A stretch of 26,714 nucleotides of DNA from an uncultured Bacteroidales bacterium (GTDB lineage: Bacteria > Bacteroidota > Bacteroidia > Bacteroidales > UBA932). The stretch is taken from NCBI GenBank assembly GCA_947305045.1, contig CAMZCW010000014.1:1-26714 (forward strand), in the 5' to 3' direction. Positions 8,577-16,375 of this stretch are shown in pieces; position 1 is the first letter of the stretch; each line of letters starts with the position of its first letter. Below the pieces are notes generated by a model. The model made no database searches, was not told the DNA's origin, and saw only the letters and a program-made list of their open reading frames with translations. A program made the translations under genes and the position numbers.

Positions 8577-9260
8577 TTACAGCATGTAGATGAAGCCCAG
8601 GGACAGGTTGTTGGTGTCCACATCCAGGCCAAAGCGGGTGATGGAGGTGGTACTGCCCTGCTGGTCGCGGTTCGTCAAGGTCTGGAAACCCAGGTTGCCC
8701 AGGTGGCCGATTACGGCAAAGTGACCGCCGTCGAATTTGAGCATGAAACCGGGACGGGCGCCGAGGTCGAACATGCTCAGGTGATTGTTGTCGGCCCAAA
8801 CGCCGGCGTTTTTACTCTGCTGATTAATGGTGGAATACCCGATGACGCCATCTACAAACAGGTTGAAACGACGGGTCTCAATGATATAGTAGCGGAAATA
8901 CGGGGCGATACGGAACACATTGAAACGGTTGGAACCGTTGTTACGGGTGTTGCCAAGGTCTGTCTGGGTACCCGCAGCTGCGGTAATGAGACCCTTCAGG
9001 TCATTGAGGTCAAAGGCACCCAGGGTAGCCAGGCCACGCTGGTAGGAAAGCGTACCGCCGGCCGCCATTTTGTCATTGAACTGATAGCCGACCTCGGGGG
9101 AAAGTTTGAAGGAAACACCGGAAGTAGTGGTATTGTCGGGGCTCTTCATGGTAGAGGTGGTTAAACCGATGGAGCCACCGAAATACAATTGCGCTTTAGC
9201 AGTGTTGCCGGCAAGAAGCATCAGGGTCGATGCCGCCAGAAAGAAAAATAATTTCTTCAT
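8577..9260 (-). CDS. outer-membrane beta-barrel protein (small porin-like)
   Basis: A 227-residue protein with a signal peptide (LLAGNTAKAQ, cleavage after AKA). The mature part is a run of alternating amphipathic strands such as FKLSPEVGYQFNDKMAAGGTLSYQ, NVFRIAPYFRYYI and NLFVDGVIGYS, matching the PF13568-like outer-membrane barrel proteins of Bacteroidota. It ends SLGFIYML and does not finish in Phe. It is the first gene of an operon with the unknown lipoprotein, the TonB-dependent receptor and the DUF4249 lipoprotein. Its TAA stop is in frame with the following lipoprotein and only 9 bp from that gene's probable CTG start, so the downstream gene may rely on re-initiation. Confidence 0.85.
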   Translation of the reverse strand: MKKLFFFLAASTLMLLAGNTAKAQLYFGGSIGLTTSTMKSPDNTTTSGVSFKLSPEVGYQFNDKMAAGGTLSYQRGLATLGAFDLNDLKGLITAAAGTQTDLGNTRNNGSNRFNVFRIAPYFRYYIIETRRFNLFVDGVIGYSTINQQSKNAGVWADNNHLSMFDLGARPGFMLKFDGGHFAVIGHLGNLGFQTLTNRDQQGSTTSITRFGLDVDTNNLSLGFIYML

Positions 9261-9294
9261 GATAATGTGGTTTAGTTAAAGGTAGTTCTGCCTG

Positions 9295-9302
9295 CAAATA
9301 TA
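9295..9302 (-). promoter_or_regulatory. putative -7 box of the outer-membrane operon
   Basis: The minus strand reads TATATTTG (TAnnTTTG), 34 bp before the ATG at 9260. This is the only good match between the AraC-type regulator and the operon, and it would drive all four downstream genes. Confidence 0.55.
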
Positions 9303-9362
9303 CAGCACTCTCCTACTAAATTGCGATGAATTCCCACAAAAGCATGATGCAAATCGTATAAA

Positions 9363-10406
9363 TTACCCCTTGTGCGCTTCCAGCCAGGCCGTAGGATTCT
9401 CTCCGGTAGCACGCTTGAAGCCACGGTAGAACGACGAACGGTCCATAAAACCGGAAAGGTCCGCGATCTCCGTCAAGGTGCGGATTCTGTCCTCCAGCAT
9501 GAGACGCTGGGCATATTCCACGCGAAAACCGTTCACGTAGTTGGAAAAGGACACTTGCCGATACTGGTTGATGCAGTTGGACACATACGTGCGGTTGGAA
9601 CCCACGACGGACGACAGGTCCGCAATGGTCAGTCCCTTGGTCAGAAACAGCTGCCGCTGCAGCATCTGGGCCTCAATCCGTTCCATAAGCAGCAGTTTTT
9701 GCTGCTCGGTAATGGACTCGCTGTCTTGGTCGGCATGGGTGTATTGCACCTCCGGGACGGGCAGTGTGGTCCGCCCGCCAATGTAGAAAACACCGAAAAG
9801 GAGGGACGTGAACAGGGCCGAAGGAACCATGAGGAAATCCGTACCCTGGAAAGCGTCGCGCCCCATGATATTCACCAGCACGGATAAGCACAACGTAACC
9901 AGCTGAAGGAAAAGCAGCGTGAGTATCGGGTCCAGCCGTTTGTCTCCGGGGTTGGCATAGTATTCATCCACCCCCTTGCGGAAACGCACCAGGCAGAACG
10001 TTGCATCCACCATGGCCGACAACGATACCAGCGGAAACAGCCACTGTGCGATATGCTGGAGAGACGGAACACCGCACAGGGACAGTACAAACAGCGTCAG
10101 GGCCGGCACAAACCACGGGGCTTCCCGACGCCAGAAATGGGGATGACGATAGGTAAGGCGGTGTACATACACCATGTAAAGGGGATACACCGACAGGTTG
10201 CACAAATAGTACACGCTCTCCGAAAAAACGGACTGCAGGCCATTGAAATGGAGGTAATGACACAAGTATAGGAAAGTAGCTGTCACCCCAAAGAAGGTGA
10301 GCGCCCGCTTGGCCACATCTGCCCAATGATAATCCAACAGCCCGATGACTGTCCAGAACAGGCACACCAGGAAAGGGAGCACGGTGGCCAGATAATACAT
10401 TTCCAT
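9363..10406 (-). CDS. membrane-anchored AraC-family transcriptional regulator
   Basis: About 347 residues from the ATG at 10406 (a second ATG lies at 10400). The N-terminal half has six or seven hydrophobic segments, for example YYLATVLPFLVCLFWTVIGLL, SVYYLCNLSVYPLYMVYVH and LFLQLVTLCLSVLVNIMG. A linker with EQQKLLLMERIEAQMLQ leads to a C-terminal AraC-type double helix-turn-helix: LTIADLSSVVGSNRTYVSNCIN and LTEIADLSGFMDRSSFYRGFKR, then TGENPTAW. This membrane-plus-AraC layout occurs in Bacteroidota; the signal sensed is unknown. The gene is upstream of, and in the same direction as, the outer-membrane operon, separated from it by 102 bp with its own -7 box, so it may regulate it. The open frame extends to a TTG at 10436, but that overlaps the pepP promoter region. 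Confidence 0.88.
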   Translation of the reverse strand: MEMYYLATVLPFLVCLFWTVIGLLDYHWADVAKRALTFFGVTATFLYLCHYLHFNGLQSVFSESVYYLCNLSVYPLYMVYVHRLTYRHPHFWRREAPWFVPALTLFVLSLCGVPSLQHIAQWLFPLVSLSAMVDATFCLVRFRKGVDEYYANPGDKRLDPILTLLFLQLVTLCLSVLVNIMGRDAFQGTDFLMVPSALFTSLLFGVFYIGGRTTLPVPEVQYTHADQDSESITEQQKLLLMERIEAQMLQRQLFLTKGLTIADLSSVVGSNRTYVSNCINQYRQVSFSNYVNGFRVEYAQRLMLEDRIRTLTEIADLSGFMDRSSFYRGFKRATGENPTAWLEAHKG

Positions 10407-10423
10407 TTCACAAAAATAATAAC

Positions 10424-10431
10424 TATCTTTG
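10424..10431 (+). promoter_or_regulatory. -7 box upstream of pepP
   Basis: TATCTTTG matches TAnnTTTG and lies 22 bp before the pepP ATG. It sits in the 47-bp divergent gap shared with the AraC-type regulator. No clear -33 element. Confidence 0.6.
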
Positions 10432-10453
10432 AACAAACCAAACTTGCACTACC

Positions 10454-11839
10454 ATGTTTGCAAAAGAAATATACGTACGCCGCCGGGCCACGCTCCTTCA
10501 CAAGATGCAGGAAGCCGGCGCAAGAGGCATCCTCCTGTTTGTGGGCAACGCAGAAGCACCGGCCCAATACAAAGACAACTGCTACAAATGGCGCCAGGAC
10601 AGCTCCTGGCTGTACTTCATGGGCCTGGATGAGCCGCTGATGGCCGCCACCCTGGATATCGAAACCGGCAAGGAAGTGCTGTACGCCGACGATGTGGACA
10701 TTGACGACATTATCTGGATGGGGCCGCAGCCCTCCGTGCGCTCCAAGGCAGACGCCGTGGGCATAGCGGAAACGCAGCCCTATGGCGCCCTGGAGGCCGC
10801 CGTGGCCCAGGCCCTGAAGGCCGGGCGCACCATTCATTTCCTGCCGCCGTCCCGCTACTTCAATACCCTCAAGTTGCAGCTGCTGGTGCCGGGCGGCACC
10901 CCGTCGGAAACCCTCATCAAGGCGGTTATCTCCATGCGCCTGATCAAGGAAGACATTGAGATTGAGGCCATTGACGCCGCCTGCGCCCTGGGTTACGAGA
11001 TGCACTCTGTCGCGCGGGATGCCGTTGTCCCGGGGATTGTAGAGCAGGAGATTGTGGGCAAAATGGAAGGCGTGGCACTGGCCAAAGGCTGGGGCGTGTC
11101 CTTCCCCACCATCCTGACCCAGCACGGAGAAACGCTGCACAACCACGGCCATGCGGCCGTCATCGAGCCAGGTAAACTCATGGTCATTGACGCCGGCGTG
11201 GAGAGCAACCAGCACTACGCCAGCGACTTCACCCGCACCTACCCCACCTCCGGTAAGTTCACCCAAAAGCAGCGGGAGGTGTATCAGATTGTCTATGACT
11301 GCAATGAGCGAGCCTTCCAAATGGCCCGTCCCGGCATCACCTACCGGGAGGTGCACCTGGCCACCGCCCGCAAAATGCTGGAGGACCTGAGCGCCCTGGA
11401 ACTGGTGAAGGGAGACCTGGACGAGATGGTAGCCAAGGGCATTGCCGGTCTGTTCCAGCCGCACGGCCTGGGCCACAACATGGGCCTGGACGTACATGAC
11501 ATGGAAGACCTGGGCGAGAACCTGGTGGGCTATGACCCGGACCAGCAGCGCGTCAAACAATTGGGGCTGGGTTCTTTACGGATGGCCCGCCGCCTGGTTC
11601 CCGGCCATGTGATCACGGATGAACCCGGCATCTACTTCATCCCCGCCCTCATCGAGAAATTCAAGAAGGAAGGCCTGGGTGGAAACTTTGTGAACTATGC
11701 CAAGCTGGAAAGCTACTATGATTTTGGCGGCATCCGCATAGAGGACGATATCCTTATAACGGCCACCGGAGCCCGCAGGCTGGGTCCCAAACGCCTCCCC
11801 GCCTCCCCGGATGAGGTAGAAGCCGCCATGCAGCACTAG
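10454..11839 (+). CDS. pepP: Xaa-Pro aminopeptidase (aminopeptidase P, M24B)
   Basis: A 461-residue metallopeptidase that removes the N-terminal residue from peptides with proline in position 2, expected in the cytoplasm because no signal peptide is present. The N-terminal domain (about 1-170) has the AMP_N feature SSWLYFMGLDEP. The C-terminal pita-bread domain has the five metal ligands: Asp in VIDAGVESN, Asp in ASDFTRTYP, His in HGLGHNMGLDVHD, Glu in TDEPGIYF and Glu in GIRIEDDIL. The length fits PepP. The ATG at 10454 follows a -7 box by 22 bp. It points away from the AraC-type regulator, and no operon partner is obvious. Confidence 0.95.
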   Translation: MFAKEIYVRRRATLLHKMQEAGARGILLFVGNAEAPAQYKDNCYKWRQDSSWLYFMGLDEPLMAATLDIETGKEVLYADDVDIDDIIWMGPQPSVRSKADAVGIAETQPYGALEAAVAQALKAGRTIHFLPPSRYFNTLKLQLLVPGGTPSETLIKAVISMRLIKEDIEIEAIDAACALGYEMHSVARDAVVPGIVEQEIVGKMEGVALAKGWGVSFPTILTQHGETLHNHGHAAVIEPGKLMVIDAGVESNQHYASDFTRTYPTSGKFTQKQREVYQIVYDCNERAFQMARPGITYREVHLATARKMLEDLSALELVKGDLDEMVAKGIAGLFQPHGLGHNMGLDVHDMEDLGENLVGYDPDQQRVKQLGLGSLRMARRLVPGHVITDEPGIYFIPALIEKFKKEGLGGNFVNYAKLESYYDFGGIRIEDDILITATGARRLGPKRLPASPDEVEAAMQH

Positions 11840-11870
11840 CAGGCCCACTTCTTAAAAAATACATTTTCCC

Positions 11871-11901
11871 TTGTTTTCTTGCGAAGGGTTTTGTACCTTT
11901 G
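11871..11901 (+). promoter_or_regulatory. full Bacteroidota-type promoter for the small lipoprotein
   Basis: TTG at 11871-11873, a 20-bp spacer, then TACCTTTG at 11894-11901. This agrees with the -33 TTG / -7 TAnnTTTG pattern of the primary sigma factor and is one of the two best promoters in the window. The gene starts at 11938, leaving a leader of roughly 30 nt. Confidence 0.75.
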
Positions 11902-11937
11902 CCGCCTAAAAGTGTATTTTTTACTTAATTACAAATT

Positions 11938-12429
11938 ATGAAAAAGATTTTTGTAGCTGTGGCCGCCCTCGCCACGATGCTCTTTATGAGCTGCACCAAG
12001 GAACAAACGACCGATGCAAAACTGCAGGGCACCTGGACGGTCAAATCGACCGATGTAAAGATCTATGAAAACGGCAAGGAGATTCAGGTTCCCGCGGAGC
12101 TTCAGGAGCTCTTCGAGGAGATCGGTTCCGAGGACACCATGGAGAATCTGTCCAAAGGTGCCACCCTTACCTTCAGCAAGGGTAAAGTGAGTTCCGCTTA
12201 CAGTCGCGGTACCGAAACCATTACCGACACTCACGACTACTCCATCGGTGGCGACTTCCTGTCCATCAAGGTTAGCGAGGACACCACCCTTAACTTCACC
12301 ATCAAGGAGCTCACCTCTTCCAGCCTGGTGCTCACCCTGGATGCCCTGAAAATGGGTGACATCCCTGCAGAGGCCAAGAAGGCTCTGGAGAACTATTCCG
12401 TTCTGATTGTCATCTCCCTTACCAAGTAA
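11938..12429 (+). CDS. small lipocalin-like lipoprotein, function unknown
   Basis: 163 residues. The lipobox is FMSC (Cys19), followed by TKEQTTD. After it comes LQGTWTVKSTDVKIYENGKEI, the GTW start often seen in lipocalin-like lipoproteins of Bacteroidota (DUF4923/lipocalin_4 type). Short beta strands follow, such as ATLTFSKGKVSSAY, HDYSIGGDFLSIKVS and LNFTIKELTSSSLVLTLD. It probably forms a small barrel anchored to a membrane. Its own strong promoter and a strong terminator on either side suggest a single-gene transcript. The ligand is unknown, and the assignment to that family rests on pattern only. Confidence 0.85.
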   Translation: MKKIFVAVAALATMLFMSCTKEQTTDAKLQGTWTVKSTDVKIYENGKEIQVPAELQELFEEIGSEDTMENLSKGATLTFSKGKVSSAYSRGTETITDTHDYSIGGDFLSIKVSEDTTLNFTIKELTSSSLVLTLDALKMGDIPAEAKKALENYSVLIVISLTK

Positions 12430-12444
12430 GGTTACAAACCCCAC

Positions 12445-12480
12445 AAAAAACTCCGAAGCGCTCACGCTCCGGAGTTTTTT
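12445..12480. terminator. bidirectional rho-independent terminator
   Basis: AAAAAACTCCG (12445-12455) pairs exactly with CGGAGTTTTTT (12470-12480). An inner AGCG/CGCT stem closes a CTCA loop. There are T tracts on both strands, so it can end both the lipoprotein transcript (+) and the guaA transcript (-, stop at 12497). Confidence 0.9.
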
Positions 12481-12496
12481 TATACCCTGGCGGCAT

Positions 12497-14074
12497 TTAT
12501 TCCCATTCAATGGTTGCCGGCGGTTTGGAGGAGATATCGTACACGACGCGGTTTACCCCGCGCACTTTTCGGATAATCTCATTGGAAACCGTGCGGAGGA
12601 AGTCGTACGGGAAGGGGAACCAGTCCGCCGTCATGGCATCGGTGGACACCACGGCGCGGAGGGCTACCGGATTCTCGTACGTGCGTTCATCGCCCATCAC
12701 CCCTACGCTCTTGACGGGAAGCAGGACAACGCCGGCCTGCCAGATGGCATCGTACAGGTTGGAGGCCATCAGGCGCGGGTCCGATGCGGAAGGGAAACCC
12801 ATGCCCGTGCAGTCGTACGCGCGCAGGCCGCGGATAAAAATGTCATCGGCCTCCCTGAGGACCGCCAGTTTTTCCTCTGTCACCTCCCCGATGATGCGGA
12901 TCGCGAGCGACGGACCGGGGAAAGGATGGCGACTCACCAGTTCCTCCTGGATGCCCAGCGCCCGGCCCACCCGGCGGACTTCGTCCTTGAAGAGCATCCT
13001 GAGCGGCTCCACAATCTTGAGGTTCATCTCCTCCGGCAGGCCGCCCACATTGTGGTGGCTCTTGATTTTGGAGGCGATGCCGGGAATGCCGGCGCTCTCA
13101 ATCACGTCCGGATAAATGGTCCCCTGGGCCAGCCAGCGGGCGTTTTCTATCTGCCGGGCATAGCTGTCGAAGGTTTCCACAAACAAGCGGCCGATGGCCT
13201 TGCGTTTGGCTTCCGGCTCCGTCACGCCCTTGAGCGCTTCCAGGAAAGACGCAGAGGCATCGGCCCCAATGACCTGGAGTCCCATGTCCTTGTACGAGGC
13301 CAGCACATCCTGGAACTCGTTCTTCCGCAGGAGGCCGTTGTTCACGAAAATGCAGGTGAGCTGCTTGCCGATGGCCTTGTGCAGCAGCACGCCCGCCACG
13401 GTGGAATCTACGCCGCCGGAAAGCCCCAGGATTACCTTTTCCGGGCCGATTTGCGCGCGAAGGGCCTCCACGGTAGTCTCAATGAAAGAGTCCGGGGTCC
13501 AATCCCCTTTACAGCCGCAAATATTCATGGCAAAATTCTCCAGCATCCGGCTGCCTTCCGTGGTGTGGTACACCTCCGGATGGAACTGCACCGCGTACGT
13601 AGGCTCGTCTGTGAACTGATACGCGGCATTGACCACATCCTCCGTAGAAGCAATCACTTCCGCCCCTTTGGGGAGGGCCGATATGCTGTCCCCGTGCGAC
13701 ATCCACACCTGGGTCTGGCGGCTCACCCCCTTGAGCAGCGGAGATGCCGCCGTCACGGTGAGCATGGCGCGGCCATACTCGCGGGTATCTGAAGCCTCCA
13801 CACAGCCCCCGAAATGCTGGGCCAGGTATTGGGCGCCATAACAGATGCCCAGTAGAGGCAAACGCCCCTTGATGGCCGACAAATCTGCCTGCGGCGCATT
13901 GGGCTGACGGACGGAACAAGGGCTGCCGGAAAGAATGACTCCCTTTACAGAGGCATCCGGCGCAGGAACCTTGTTATACGGATAGATTTCGCAGAAAACA
14001 TTAAGCTCCCGGAGGCGGCGACCGATAAGCTGCGTCACCTGTGAGCCAAAGTCCAGAATGAGAATTTTATCCAT
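12497..14074 (-). CDS. guaA: GMP synthase, glutamine-hydrolysing
   Basis: A 525-residue cytoplasmic enzyme that converts XMP to GMP with ATP and glutamine. The class I glutaminase domain comes first, with [15 protein letters not shown], the nucleophile Cys in [10 protein letters not shown] and the His-Glu pair in [10 protein letters not shown]. The ATP pyrophosphatase domain has [14 protein letters not shown]. The dimerisation domain has [12 protein letters not shown] and ends PPATIEWE. Everything expected is present at normal length. It is divergent from the type III glutamine synthetase that makes its substrate. A partial -7-like TAAATTG lies at 14098-14092 on the minus strand, and the terminator at 12445 lies just past its end. 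Confidence 0.98.
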   Translation of the reverse strand: MDKILILDFGSQVTQLIGRRLRELNVFCEIYPYNKVPAPDASVKGVILSGSPCSVRQPNAPQADLSAIKGRLPLLGICYGAQYLAQHFGGCVEASDTREYGRAMLTVTAASPLLKGVSRQTQVWMSHGDSISALPKGAEVIASTEDVVNAAYQFTDEPTYAVQFHPEVYHTTEGSRMLENFAMNICGCKGDWTPDSFIETTVEALRAQIGPEKVILGLSGGVDSTVAGVLLHKAIGKQLTCIFVNNGLLRKNEFQDVLASYKDMGLQVIGADASASFLEALKGVTEPEAKRKAIGRLFVETFDSYARQIENARWLAQGTIYPDVIESAGIPGIASKIKSHHNVGGLPEEMNLKIVEPLRMLFKDEVRRVGRALGIQEELVSRHPFPGPSLAIRIIGEVTEEKLAVLREADDIFIRGLRAYDCTGMGFPSASDPRLMASNLYDAIWQAGVVLLPVKSVGVMGDERTYENPVALRAVVSTDAMTADWFPFPYDFLRTVSNEIIRKVRGVNRVVYDISSKPPATIEWE

Positions 14075-14121
14075 GGTCGAGAATTATTCCGCAATTTACG
14101 AATAATTTTTAAAATAATTGC

Positions 14122-14163
14122 TAAATTTGCGGGCTGTAAGGTAAGACCGCCGTTGTCTTACCT
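14122..14163 (+). promoter_or_regulatory. promoter and 5' leader hairpin of glutamine synthetase
   Basis: TAAATTTG (14122-14129) is the -7 box. Nine bases later begins a perfect 9-bp stem, AGGTAAGAC (14139-14147) with GTCTTACCT (14155-14163) and a 7-nt loop, which would lie at or near the 5' end of the mRNA. About 25 unstructured, A/C-rich bases then lead to the ATG at 14189. The hairpin has no T tract, so it is not a normal terminator. It could stabilise the mRNA or act as a regulatory site; nitrogen control is only a guess from the gene it precedes. Confidence 0.6.
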
Positions 14164-14188
14164 GCACACAACTAACTCTTACATATCT

Positions 14189-16363
14189 ATGGCTACATTC
14201 CGAGAAAGGGCGCTCGCCGTAGCGTCCTCACGTGATGTTAAGAGACATTGCGTGGAAGACGGGCCGATTTCGACGTACTTCGGCCAGAATGTATTTGCCT
14301 TGGGAACCATGCGGAGGTACATGTCCGACGCTGCCTTCCAGTCCATCTTGCAAGCCCGGAAAACCGGCAACAAGATAGACCGGAGCATGGCGGAGGAGAT
14401 TGCATCCGGCATGAAAACCTGGGCAATTGAACTGGGTGCCACTCACTTCACCCACCTCTTTCAACCCCTTACCGGGGCCACCGCAGAAAAGCATGAGTCC
14501 TTTGTTGCACTCAAGGACGGCCATGCCCTGGAGCAATTCAAGGGCAGCGCCCTGGTGCAGCAGGAGCCCGATGCCTCCAGTTTCCCCAACGGCGGTCTCC
14601 GCAACACCTTTGAGGCCCGTGGCTACACGGCCTGGGACCCCAACTCCCCCGTCTTCATTCTGGACGGGACCCTGTGCATCCCTTCCGTTTTTGTGTCCTA
14701 TACCGGAGAGGCCCTGGACATGAAAGTCCCCAATCTCCGTTCTATCCAGGCACTGGACAGTGCCGCCACGGCCGTGGCCCGGCTGTTCGACACGGAAGTG
14801 ACCCATGTCAGCGTAAACGTGGGGCTGGAGCAGGAATACTTCCTGGTGGACGAGGCCCTTTACAACGCCCGCCCGGACCTCCAGCTTTGCGGACGCACGG
14901 TTATCGGCCATACATCGGCCAAAGACCAGCAGTTGTCGGACCACTACTTTGGCGCCATTCCCTCCCGCGTAGCGGTGTTCATGAAGGACTTTGAGACCGA
15001 GGCATACAAACTGGGCATTCCGCTGCAAACCCGTCACAACGAGGTTGCGCCCAACCAGTTTGAATGCGCCCCGGTGTTCTCCGAAATCACCACAGCCATA
15101 GACCAGAACATGCTGCTGATGATTGTGATGCAGAAGGTGGCCCAGAAACACCACCTGAAGGTGATTTTCCACGAGAAACCCTTCCAGGGCATCAACGGCA
15201 GCGGAAAGCACTGCAACTGGTCCATGCAAACCAACACCGGCATCAACCTGCTTTCCCCCGGAACAACCCCGGAGAAAAACCTCCGTTTCCTGTCTTTCTA
15301 TACGTCTGTCCTGCACGCGGTTTGCCGGCATGAGGCCCTGCTCATGGCTTCCGTGTGTTCCCTGAACAATTCCTACCGGCTGGGCGGCCACGAGGCTCCG
15401 CCGGCCGTGATGTCGGTGTTCTCCGGCTCCACGCTGGACCGCGTGTTCAAAGGCATCCTCCCAAAAGAAGGGGCTGCGCAGGAGGCAGAACTGCGGCGCA
15501 GTATAGACCTGATGAGTTCGCTGCCGGAGATTATTCCGGACAACACGGACCGCAACCGCACCTCGCCCTTTGCCTTTACCGGCAACCGCTTCGAGTTCCG
15601 CGCCGTGGGGTCGTCGGCCAATGCTGCGCAAGCCACCTTTGTGCTCAACAGCGCCGTGGCAGAGAGCCTGCAGGCGTTCTTGTTGCAGGTACAAACGCTT
15701 GTAAAACAGGGCGCATCGCAGGACCAGGCCATCATTGATACCGTCCGCGCCTTCCTGGAAGAGGCGGCGCCGGTCATGTTTGAGGGAAACGGCTACAGCG
15801 CAGAGTGGCAACAGGAGGCCGTTCTTCGCGGCCTTACGCCGGTAACCAACGTGCCCCAGGCCTTCCAAACCTTCCTGAAGCCCTCCTCCATCAGCCTGTT
15901 CACGGACACCAAGGTACTCTCTGTCCCGGAAATCAGGGCGCGCGTGGAAGTGCAGGAAGAAACCTATGTGAAAAAACTGCAAATCGAAGCCCGCGTCCTG
16001 GGCGACATTTGCCTGAACCACGTGATACCGGCCGCCGTGAGCTACCAGAACGTGCTCATCCGCAACATCCAGGGCAGCAAGGAGATTTTTGGCGACGAAT
16101 ACGTCACGCTGTGCAAGGCCGATGTAGATACCTGCCGGAAAATCGCAGGCCACATCAACGCCCTCTCGGAGGATGTTCAAGCCCTGGTGGCGGTCCGGAA
16201 AAAAGCCAACCGCATCACTGACATGTCGGAGCGGGCCCACGCCTACTCCACGCAGGTGATGGATGCCATGTCCCGGGTACGCGCCAGCGCAGACCAGCTG
16301 GAAATGCTGGTAGACGACGCCCTGTGGCCCCTCCCCAAGTATCGCGAACTCCTGTTTTTCTAA
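14189..16363 (+). CDS. glnN: glutamine synthetase type III
   Basis: 724 residues, the size of GSIII enzymes (about 730), which make glutamine from glutamate, ammonia and ATP and are typical of Bacteroidota. Diagnostic segments are TRHNEVAPNQFECAPVFSE, EKPFQGINGSGKHCNWSM and LEQEYFLVDE, with NRTSPFAFTGNRFEFRAVGSS near the C-terminal half of the catalytic core. The long C-terminal helical region is also GSIII-like. The ATG at 14189 was chosen; the frame is open from a TTG at 14153, but that start lies in the leader hairpin. glmS begins 12 bp after its stop, so the two are probably one operon linking glutamine synthesis to a glutamine-using enzyme. Confidence 0.96.
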   Translation: MATFRERALAVASSRDVKRHCVEDGPISTYFGQNVFALGTMRRYMSDAAFQSILQARKTGNKIDRSMAEEIASGMKTWAIELGATHFTHLFQPLTGATAEKHESFVALKDGHALEQFKGSALVQQEPDASSFPNGGLRNTFEARGYTAWDPNSPVFILDGTLCIPSVFVSYTGEALDMKVPNLRSIQALDSAATAVARLFDTEVTHVSVNVGLEQEYFLVDEALYNARPDLQLCGRTVIGHTSAKDQQLSDHYFGAIPSRVAVFMKDFETEAYKLGIPLQTRHNEVAPNQFECAPVFSEITTAIDQNMLLMIVMQKVAQKHHLKVIFHEKPFQGINGSGKHCNWSMQTNTGINLLSPGTTPEKNLRFLSFYTSVLHAVCRHEALLMASVCSLNNSYRLGGHEAPPAVMSVFSGSTLDRVFKGILPKEGAAQEAELRRSIDLMSSLPEIIPDNTDRNRTSPFAFTGNRFEFRAVGSSANAAQATFVLNSAVAESLQAFLLQVQTLVKQGASQDQAIIDTVRAFLEEAAPVMFEGNGYSAEWQQEAVLRGLTPVTNVPQAFQTFLKPSSISLFTDTKVLSVPEIRARVEVQEETYVKKLQIEARVLGDICLNHVIPAAVSYQNVLIRNIQGSKEIFGDEYVTLCKADVDTCRKIAGHINALSEDVQALVAVRKKANRITDMSERAHAYSTQVMDAMSRVRASADQLEMLVDDALWPLPKYRELLFF

Positions 16364-16375
16364 TTTTTTCTGATC

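Noticed and set aside
8134..8799. Frameshift or broken gene explaining the missing start at 8567
   Set aside because: The signal peptide and body are in one continuous frame, and the next frame (8134-8799) has no signal or family sequence, so no shift is needed.
11938..12510. Minus-strand frame opposite the small lipoprotein (11929-12510)
   Set aside because: It crosses the strong terminator and is a translation of the antisense strand; the plus-strand gene has a promoter, lipobox and terminator.
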